This document shows, in pieces, positions 41,605 to 50,500 of a stretch of 64,000 nt of DNA; the first letter of the stretch is position 1, and the number at the start of each line of letters is the position of its first letter. The translations under genes and the position numbers were made by a program. The notes under the pieces are model-generated. The model saw only the letters and a program-made list of their open reading frames with translations, was not told the origin of the DNA and did not search any database. Where the stretch lies: positions 186,001-250,000 of the forward strand of contig CADDXC010000002.1 in assembly GCA_902809985.1 (NCBI GenBank), in the 5' to 3' direction. Source of the DNA: Clostridiaceae bacterium BL-3 (GTDB taxonomy: Bacteria; Bacillota; Clostridia; Clostridiales; Clostridiaceae).

Positions 41605-41895
41605 TAGATACCTAGGGTGGAGGCGCTGTAATTAATAGTATTTATTTTTAGTTGGCAGACATTTGAGAGATAAAGAAAGGAATTACAGCCGAAAAATTAG
41701 TTTGGCGGAACTGATTTTGGCTTTGTATAAAATATATATAAAGCTGTCACTAAAATATGTAATAATTGGTGTATTTTCATTGATGGAATTGGGTAAGACT
41801 ATTTTAGTGGAGAGCTACAAAGGTACACAACCATGTATATCTGTACAGTATAGGTGTGTCCCTTTGCTGTACTTATTTTTTATAATAATTTTAGG
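41605..41895 (+). promoter_or_regulatory. Lysine riboswitch (L-box) upstream of lysC
   Basis: The leader shows conserved lysine-riboswitch pieces in order: GGTGGAGGCGC then TAATAGTA, AAAGGAATTACAGCCGAA and GCTGTCACT. It is followed by a terminator hairpin in which CAAAGG-ACAC-ACC (from about 41818) pairs with GGTGTGTCCCTTTG (41861-41874), then TACTTATTTTTT. When lysine is bound, transcription should stop before lysC. The open frame from 41663 through this leader is not a protein extension. Confidence 0.88.
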
Positions 41896-41905
41896 GAGGA
41901 GTATT

Positions 41906-43108
41906 ATGGCAATCATTGTTCAAAAATATGGAGGTAGTTCTGTGGGAACTCCGGAAAAAATAAAAGCTGTAGCTAGGTCGGTAGTAAATAAAGTTGAAGC
42001 AGGCAATAAATTGGTAGTTGTAGTATCAGCAATGGGAGATACTACGGATAATCTTATAGCGCTGGCTAAAAAAATTACGGAAAATCCGGATAAAAGAGAA
42101 TTGGATGCGCTTTTATCTACAGGAGAAATGAGATCTTGCGCACTGCTTGCTATGGCTATCAAGGATTTGGGATATGATGCTGTAAGTTATACGGCTTATC
42201 AAATCAGTATAAAAACCAGCGGACAATATGGCAAATCTCTTATAGATGATATAGACGAGGATAAGATAAAAAGAGCTTTAGATAATGGGAAAGTTGTAAT
42301 TGCAGCTGGATTTCAAGGTGTAAATACTGAAGGCGATGTCACTACTCTTGGAAGGGGAGGCTCTGACACTACAGCTGTAGCTATAGCGGTAAAATTAAAT
42401 GGGACATGCGAAATTTACACTGATGTGGATGGAATATACAGTGTGGATCCGAGGGAATATAAGGATGCTAAAAAATTGGATGAAATAGATTATGAGGAAA
42501 TGCTTGAGCTTTCAAGTCTGGGTGCCAGGGTCATGCATTCTAGATCCATAGAACTTGCACAAAAATATGATATACCTGTATATGTGGGATTAAGTAATAG
42601 TGATATAAGAGGAACAGTTATTAAGGGGGTAGATGATATGAATTTGGAAAGCAAGCCAGTGACGGGGCTGGCTACTAGTGATGATGATGTAGCGGTTACA
42701 GTGAGAAACATTGACAATGATATAAATATTATTGCCAACTTGTTTGAAAAGGTAGCTGACAAAAAAATAAATGTGGATATGATAAGCCAGACAGCACCTA
42801 TAGATAACAAGGTGAACGTATCTTTTACTATACCTAAGGAAGATTTAAAGGAATGTTTGAGTATTTTAAAATCTTATTCGAAGGGCAAGGTACAAGTTGA
42901 TATAGATGAAGACATAACTAAATTTTCTATAGTTGGTATAGGAATGAAGACCACATCAGGAGTGGTTGCCAAAATGTTTAAACTATTTAGACAAAATAAC
43001 ATAGCGGTAAAGATGATAACTACTTCTGAGATAAGAATTACTTGTGCTATAAAGCAGAAGGATAAGCTCAAGACAATAAATGTTATAGCCAGGGAATTTA
43101 ACTTATAA
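41906..43108 (+). CDS. lysC: Aspartate kinase, monofunctional with C-terminal ACT domains
   Basis: Aspartokinase phosphorylates L-aspartate, the first step toward lysine, methionine and threonine. The 400-residue protein starts AIIVQKYGGSSVGTPEKI with the kinase KYGGSS motif. It has GFQGVNTEGDVTTLGRGGSDTTAVA, EIYTDVDGIYSVDPR, and two ACT regulatory domains (about 265-400, including SIVGIGMKTTSGVVAKMF). ATG 41906 follows GGGAGGAG; the upstream frame from 41663 is riboswitch. Riboswitch control indicates that this is the lysine-regulated isozyme. It is 33 bp before lysA. Confidence 0.95.
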   Translation: MAIIVQKYGGSSVGTPEKIKAVARSVVNKVEAGNKLVVVVSAMGDTTDNLIALAKKITENPDKRELDALLSTGEMRSCALLAMAIKDLGYDAVSYTAYQISIKTSGQYGKSLIDDIDEDKIKRALDNGKVVIAAGFQGVNTEGDVTTLGRGGSDTTAVAIAVKLNGTCEIYTDVDGIYSVDPREYKDAKKLDEIDYEEMLELSSLGARVMHSRSIELAQKYDIPVYVGLSNSDIRGTVIKGVDDMNLESKPVTGLATSDDDVAVTVRNIDNDINIIANLFEKVADKKINVDMISQTAPIDNKVNVSFTIPKEDLKECLSILKSYSKGKVQVDIDEDITKFSIVGIGMKTTSGVVAKMFKLFRQNNIAVKMITTSEIRITCAIKQKDKLKTINVIAREFNL

Positions 43109-43141
43109 TGGTTATGCGAAAACTTTTAGGAGGAAGCCAGT

Positions 43142-44437
43142 ATGAGGTTATTTGGGAACATGAAAGTCAAGGATAATGTTTTGTATATTGGAGGAATAAG
43201 TGCAGAGGATCTGGCAGGGAGGTTTAAAACTCCTCTTTATGTAATAGATGAAGATTTAGTCAGGGATAAATGTAGAAGATATTATAGAGCTTTTGAAGGA
43301 GATAGGAATAATAAGATAACCTATGCTGGAAAGGCATTTTTAACTTTGGCCATGTGCAGGATAATAGACAGTGAAGGATTGTATTTGGATGTAGTATCAG
43401 GTGGAGAACTTTACACAGCTTTTAAAAGTGGTTTTCCAATGGAAAAGGTTTATTTTCATGGAAATAACAAAACACCAGAGGAAATTGAAATGGGAATAGA
43501 TTTTAAAGTGGGAAAATTTGTGGTGGATAATCTCTGTGAAATGGAAAAAATAAATTTTATAGCACAGAAAAAAGATAGAGTACAAAAGGTACTCCTCAGA
43601 GTGACTCCGGGGATAGAAGCCCATACCCACGAATATATAAAAACTGGGCAGGTTGATTCTAAATTTGGATTTACCATGTTAAATGGTGAAACCATGGAAT
43701 TTATAAAAAAAGCCATGGATATGTCCAATCTAAAATTTGTAGGCGTTCACTGTCATATTGGTTCTGAGATATTTGAAATAAAGCCCTATGAAGATGAAGT
43801 TGAAATCATGTTGAATTTAGTGAAAAGAATAAAAGACGAAACGGGTTATGAAGTAGAAGAATTAAACCTAGGGGGAGGGTTTGGAGTATACTATAATAAA
43901 GGGGACAACCCCAAATCTATAGAGGATTTTTGTAATGCCATATTGGTGAAAGCTAGGGCGGATTCCAAAAAACTTAATATAAAGCTTCCAGCACTGATAA
44001 TAGAACCCGGGAGATCCATAATAGGTAATGCTGGAACTACTCTTTATACTGTAGGCGCTATAAAAAATATTCCGGGTATAAGAAAATATATATTTGTAGA
44101 CGGAGGTATGGCGGATAATATAAGACCGGCTCTTTACAGGGCTCACTACGAATGTGCCATAGCAAATAGGATTCAGGATAGCTGTGAGGAAACTGTGACC
44201 GTAGGAGGAAAGTGCTGTGAGTCCGGAGACATATTAATAAAGGACGTGAAGCTTCCAAAGCCTGAAACAGGGGATATTCTGGCGGTGTTTACCACAGGGG
44301 CATATTGTTATTCCATGGCAAGTAATTACAATAAAGTTCCGATTCCGGCAGCAGTTTTAGTAAAGGATGGAGAGGCCAGGCTGATTTCCAAAAGGCAGAG
44401 CTTTGATGAAATGATAGAGAATGAAATAATGATTTAA
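43142..44437 (+). CDS. lysA: Diaminopimelate decarboxylase
   Basis: This PLP enzyme decarboxylates meso-diaminopimelate to L-lysine, the last step of the pathway. The 431-residue length is standard. The PLP lysine is in ITYAGKAFLT (about residue 63). Other landmarks are VGVHCHIGSE, the phosphate-binding LNLGGGFGVYY, EPGRSIIGNAGTTLY, VDGGMADNIRPALYRAHY and the active-site Cys segment GGKCCESGDIL of the partner subunit. RBS AGGAGG precedes ATG. It is cotranscribed with lysC under the lysine riboswitch. Confidence 0.95.
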   Translation: MRLFGNMKVKDNVLYIGGISAEDLAGRFKTPLYVIDEDLVRDKCRRYYRAFEGDRNNKITYAGKAFLTLAMCRIIDSEGLYLDVVSGGELYTAFKSGFPMEKVYFHGNNKTPEEIEMGIDFKVGKFVVDNLCEMEKINFIAQKKDRVQKVLLRVTPGIEAHTHEYIKTGQVDSKFGFTMLNGETMEFIKKAMDMSNLKFVGVHCHIGSEIFEIKPYEDEVEIMLNLVKRIKDETGYEVEELNLGGGFGVYYNKGDNPKSIEDFCNAILVKARADSKKLNIKLPALIIEPGRSIIGNAGTTLYTVGAIKNIPGIRKYIFVDGGMADNIRPALYRAHYECAIANRIQDSCEETVTVGGKCCESGDILIKDVKLPKPETGDILAVFTTGAYCYSMASNYNKVPIPAAVLVKDGEARLISKRQSFDEMIENEIMI

Positions 44438-44534
44438 TTTAAATCTATCCCTTCTGTGAATTAATATTTTGTGTTTTATTGGAAACAATAAATATTACAT
44501 AAATTCTTTTTCGCAGGAAAGGATGGATTTTTTT

Positions 44535-47500
44535 ATGCTTTATATTATAAGTATAGCTATAATTATGGTAATTGTAATGATTTATAGAGTTTTAAATAGA
44601 TGTGAAAATACAGATCACAATGCAGGGGATAACGTCCTTGCTTTTAATATGAGTAAAGAGGAATTAAAAAAATATGCCAGGGAAATAGCTGTTATTCCAG
44701 CAGCTGATAGAAAAAGAAGCTGTAAAAAAAAGCTGATGCGAAGTTTGAATAGAGAATATAAAAGTATTTTAGACGGATGTGATTTTTTTGAGAGCGAGAT
44801 TAAGGGGAAAATAGAAGTGGCCTCTTGTGCTGAATGGCTCTTGGATAATTTATATCTGATAAAAAAGGAATATAAAGATATAAAGGCAAATATGACGGAA
44901 AGCTATTATAGAAATCTTCCGGTAATAAAGGAAGGCATTATGAAAGGATATCCCAGGATATATTATATTGCCAAAGAAATGTTATCTCATACTTATGGCG
45001 CTGTGGATGAAGATACCATAGAGGATTTTATAAATTCATATGAAGAAAATAAAGTATTGAAAAATTCTGAACTCTGGGCACTGCCTGTAATGATAAGAAT
45101 AGCCCTGCTTCAAAATATCAGTAATATAACGGATAGTATAGTTTTCATGCAAAAAGAGAGAAATAGAGCTGAAGTTGTAGCAGAAAGAATTATGAACTCA
45201 GGGAAAAACGTCAATGAGGAGATAGAAAAGTTAAAGAGAGAAAAAATAAGATTTACCTCTCATTTTACAGAAAAATTTATAAGGGTATTGAGAGATAATT
45301 TTATAGGGTACATTGAAGTATATAATTGGATAGATGAAGAGCTGGATAAAGAAGACAGCAGCGTGAAGAGAATGGTAAATATCGATCATCAGAAACAGGG
45401 AATATATCAGGTTTTAATGGAAAATTCAATTAAGGGAATAAGAGAAGTATGTGGTCTGAACTGGAAAGAAAATTTTGAACGCTTAAGTTATGTGGAACGG
45501 ATTTTAAAAAAGGATCCTGCGGGAATTTATAGTAAAATGGATTTTTGCTCGAAAGATTATTATAGACATAGAATAGAAAAATTATCCAAGGCTATAAACG
45601 TACCGGAATCTTTCATAGCAAAAAAGGCAGTGGAATGTGCTGGAGAAGCTCTTGAAACTGCAAAAAAGTATGAGAAGCATGTAGGATATTATTTAATAGA
45701 TAGCGGCACATATTGTTTAAAGAAAAAAATAAAATCCAGTGGCGAGGAGTATAGAGAAGTTGATTTTAAGATCGCCAATAATATGACTCCTAACTTTTAT
45801 ATAGGAAGCATAGTATTGGGAACTATTTTTTTAGATGTTTTAGTTAGCGGAATAAATTTTTATTTTGAAAATCTGCCTTTGTGGAAATACATAATAGAAA
45901 TGCTTGTTCTTTTAATACCAAGCAGTGAGATATTTATATCTATATTTAATTGGAGTATAAATAAGCTTTCAGAACCCAGGTTTATACCAAAAATAGAATT
46001 TAAGCAGGGCATACCGGAAGAATTCAGCACTGCTGTAGTAATACCTACCCTTACAAGCAAGGCTCATAGGATGAAGGAGCTTATTGGCAACTTGGAAGTG
46101 TACTATTTGGCAAATAAAGAAAAAAATTTGTATTTTGTACTTCTTGAAGATTTTAAGGATAGTACTGAAAAGGAAGATTATAAGGATAAAATTATAGTGG
46201 ATACTGCACTGGATGAAATAAAAAAACTCAATGAAAAATATGGAGAACAGGGAAAAGATAAATTCTACTTTTTGAGCAGGTGCAGAGAATACAATGAAAG
46301 AGAAAAAAAGTGGATGGGATGGGAGAGAAAACGGGGCAAATTAATGGAGTTCAATGCTCTCATAAGGGGTGACAAAACTACTAGTTATGATATTGTAAGC
46401 GGAGATATAGGCAATTTATATAAGGTAAAATATGTAATAACCCTGGATGCAGATACTATACTTCCAAAAGATACGGCTAAATTGCTTATAGGAGCTATGG
46501 CACATCCTCTAAATGTTCCCTATCTGAATAATAAAAAAATAATAAGAGGGCATGGACTGATGCAGCCGAGGATAAGTGTAGGCGTAGTAAGTGCAAATAA
46601 AACTTTTTATTCAAGCATTTTTTCTGGGCAGACTGGCATAGATGTATATACTACAGCTATCTCTGATGTGTATGAAGATCTGTTCGATGAGGGCATATTT
46701 ACGGGAAAGGGAATTTATGATGTAGATATTTTTAATACAGTTCTGAAGGATGAAATACCTGAAAATACAGTACTGAGTCATGACCTGTTAGAAGGTTCTT
46801 ACGTAAGGGCGGCCCTTGTGACTGATATAGAGCTTATTGATGGATATCCTGCTTATTATAATTCAAGTTGTAAAAGGCTTCACAGGTGGGTCAGAGGGGA
46901 CTGGCAATTGATACCATGGATTTTTAAAAAAAGTCCTCTGAATAAATTGTCCAGGTGGAAAATATTTGACAATTTGAGGAGAAGTACTGTGCAGCCGGGT
47001 ATAATGATACTTATTGCAGCAGCTTTGACTTTATTTCAAACCCCGGACAATTTACTGGTTATGGCGTTGATTTCACTATTGTGTCCTATATTTTTTGATG
47101 TATCAGAGGCTGTGGTATCTCCTGTAAAGGGGATAAGTCTATCAGGTAATATGGTAAATTTCAGAAATGCGGTAGAACAATTCTTTCTTATATTGAGTTT
47201 TTTACCCTATCAGGCCTATTTGATGTTAGATGCCATAATAAGGACAATTTACAGAATGTCTATAAGTAAGAGAAATTTACTTCAGTGGCAAACGGCAGCA
47301 GATGCGGAAGCTGCCTCTTCAAAAACATTTAAGGGGTATTTAAGATCAATGTGGATCTGCAGTGCCATTAGCGTAATTATAGCTTTTCTAGCTTTTAGAA
47401 GAGGTGTTGATACTTTATTTTTTATGCTGCCTTTTTGTATAATCTGGTTTTTAGCACCCTGGATGGCATTTAGTGTAAGCAGAGAAGAAAAAAATGATGA

Positions 47501-50500
47501 AAAAATACAGATGAAGTATGAGGAAAAGAAACTGCTGGGGAGGATAAGCAGGAAGATTTGGGCTTATTTTGAAGATTTCACACTGCCTGAAAATAATTGG
47601 CTTCCTCCAGATAATTATCAAGAAGAGCCGTATAAAGGCCTGGCTTATAGAACTTCTCCCACTAATATGGCTATGGGCATTACATCAAATATAGTAGCTT
47701 ACGATTTAGGATATGTGGGAATAAAAGAAGTTGAATACAGACTTGAAAATATAATTTTAAATATGGGATCTCTGGAAAAGCATCGAGGACATTTTTACAA
47801 TTGGTATGATATAAAGACTAAGAAACCTCTTGGATCCAGATATATATCCACAGTAGATAGTGGGAATTTGGTAGGGTATATATGGGTTACGATAGAAGCT
47901 CTGGAGGAGTATTTGAATTGCCCACTTGTAAATAAGAATTTAAGCTTTGGGCTAAAGGATACCTTGAGGTTGGCTCAGGAGGAAATAGCTAAAGAATTTA
48001 AGGTTCCAAGAATATATGAAAATTTTATGGAGTCAGAAAATGAATTTAATATATATTCTCTTAAAGATTATTTGAGATCCATTATAAAAAAATCCTGTGA
48101 AATCAATGAAAATTATGGCGATCTGTATTGGAATGAGAAGGTTAAATATATGGCCTCACACTTTCAGAAAGAATTAGATGAATTTTTCCCCTGGATTGAT
48201 CTTGTAAGCGGAGATGAAAGATTTGAAGCTTTTAAGGGAGAATTAGATAAACTAGCTAATAAAATATCATTGAAAGAATTATCCAGTACAATTGATAGAT
48301 TAGCTCACCTTGGATTTGAAAATCACGATAAAAACATGAATGAGAACATAGGTGATCTGAAAAACATGCTGAATATCACCAAGCTAAAAGCAGATGATCT
48401 TCTTTTGAGACTCAAGGATGTAAAAGAAAAACTTGTAAAGATGGGTGAAGAGCATGATTTTAGTATATTATATGATAAAAAAAGGCGTCTTTTTGCCATT
48501 GGTTACGATGTGGAAAATAATATTATAGGTAATAATTATTATGATCTTCTTGCATCAGAAGCCAGGCAAGCAAGCTTTGTAGCTATAGCTAAAGGTCAGG
48601 TAGAAAAATCTCATTGGTTTAACTTAGGAAGGGCTATGACCTATGCTGGAGGAGGTAAAGCTCTGGTATCCTGGTCTGGAACTATGTTTGAGTATCTGAT
48701 GCCGCTGATAATTATGAAAAATTTTCCAGGAACTTTATTGAGTGACACTTATAAATATATAGTTGAAGCACAAAAAAGGTATGCCGATAGTAAGCATGTA
48801 CCTTGGGGCATTTCAGAATCTGCCTATTATGATTTTGATTTGAATTCTGTGTATCAGTATAAGGCATTTGGCGTTCCGGGCATCGGACTAAAGAGGGGTC
48901 TTGTTAATGAATTGGTGATTGCACCTTATGCTTCTATTATGGCCCTTCAGGTAGATTTTAAAAATGCCTTAAATAATGTAAAATCTATTATCAAATTGAA
49001 GGCCGAGGGGAAATATGGCTTTTATGATGCTATAGATTATACTCGAAAAAGATTTTCAAAAAACAAAAAAAATAAACTGGTGAAGTGTTTTATGGTACAT
49101 CATGAAGGCATGAGTTTTATGTCATTGGACAATATTCTAAGGGAGAATATACTTCAAGAAAGATTTCATAGAGTGCCGAGGGTAAGAGCTGTGGAACTTT
49201 TACTACAGGAAAAAAGTTCTAAGAATGTTATTTATGATAGGAAGCAGGATACTGGAAAGCCTAAGACAGTTTTTCAAAATGAGAACGTAATTACAAGAAA
49301 ATATAATAATGCGAAGACAGATGTACCGGAGGTAAATGTAATTTCCAGTGGAAGATATTCTTTAATGATAACGAACAGCGGCAGCGGATACAGCAAAATG
49401 GAAGATACTATGTTATATAGATATCGTGAAGATGTGGTTACGAATGATACTGGAATGTTTTTTTATATAAAAAATATAAATTCCAATGAATACTGGAGTG
49501 CTGCCTATGAACCCTGCAAAGGTATACCTGAGGAGTATGAGGTTGTGTTTTCGCCAGATAAATCAGAATTTAAAAGGAAAGATGGAAATTTAAGAACCCA
49601 TATGAAGATCACCGTATCCCATGAGGACAGTGGAGAAATAAGAAAGATTTCTATCACAAATATGAGCAATTCTGTAAGGGAAGTGGAGATAACCAGTTAT
49701 TTGGAAGTGACTCTATCTTCTTACAATGCGGATTTGGTTCATCCTGCTTTTGGAAAATTATTTATACAAACTGAATTCATCCAAAATCCAACCTGCATTA
49801 TTGCCGGTAGAAGATCCAGAAATGCAGGAGAACAGAAAAAATGGCTTGTACAAACTATAGCAGTAGAAGGTGAACGGGCAGGTACCATTCAATATGAAAC
49901 CAATAGGGATAATTTTATAGGGAGGGGTAGAAATCTCGTGAATCCAAGGGCAATGGATAATGATGTACAGCTTACAAAATCGGTAGGAGCGGTGATTGAT
50001 CCTATAATAAGTTTGAGAGTTAGAATAAGGATAGAGCCTGGTAGGACTGGGAAGGTAGCTTATAGCACTATGCTGGCAGATTCTAAGGAAAATGCAGTTA
50101 AACTGGCAAATAAATATGGTGATATGTGCAATGTGAATAGAATGTTTCAACTTTCATGGACTGAAGCTCAGCTGGAGATGAAATATCTTGGAATAACATC
50201 AAACCAGATAAATGTGTACCAGAAGATAGCCTCAAAAATTTTGTTTTTAAGTGATCTATTTCAAAATAGATACAAATATATAGTCAATATGAAAAAAAGT
50301 CAGTCTGCATTGTGGCCTTACGGAATTTCAGGAGATTTACCTATAGTTCTTCTTATTATAAGAGATGAGAGCAATATAGATTTTGTAAGACAGCTTTTGC
50401 GTGCTCAGGAGTATTGGACTTTGAAAAACCTATCAGTGGATTTGGTTTTATTAAATCTGGAAGATAGCTCTTATATGCAGCCTCTCCAAAACAAATTGAG

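Noticed and set aside
41663-41905. N-terminal extension of aspartokinase
   Set aside because: The open frame runs through the lysine riboswitch and its terminator. The family start and a GGGAGGAG site fix the start at 41906.
44469-44534. Earlier start for the giant glucan synthase at TTG 44469
   Set aside because: No ribosome site precedes it, and ATG 44535 has AGGAAAGG at 12 bases with a membrane-anchor start typical of the family.
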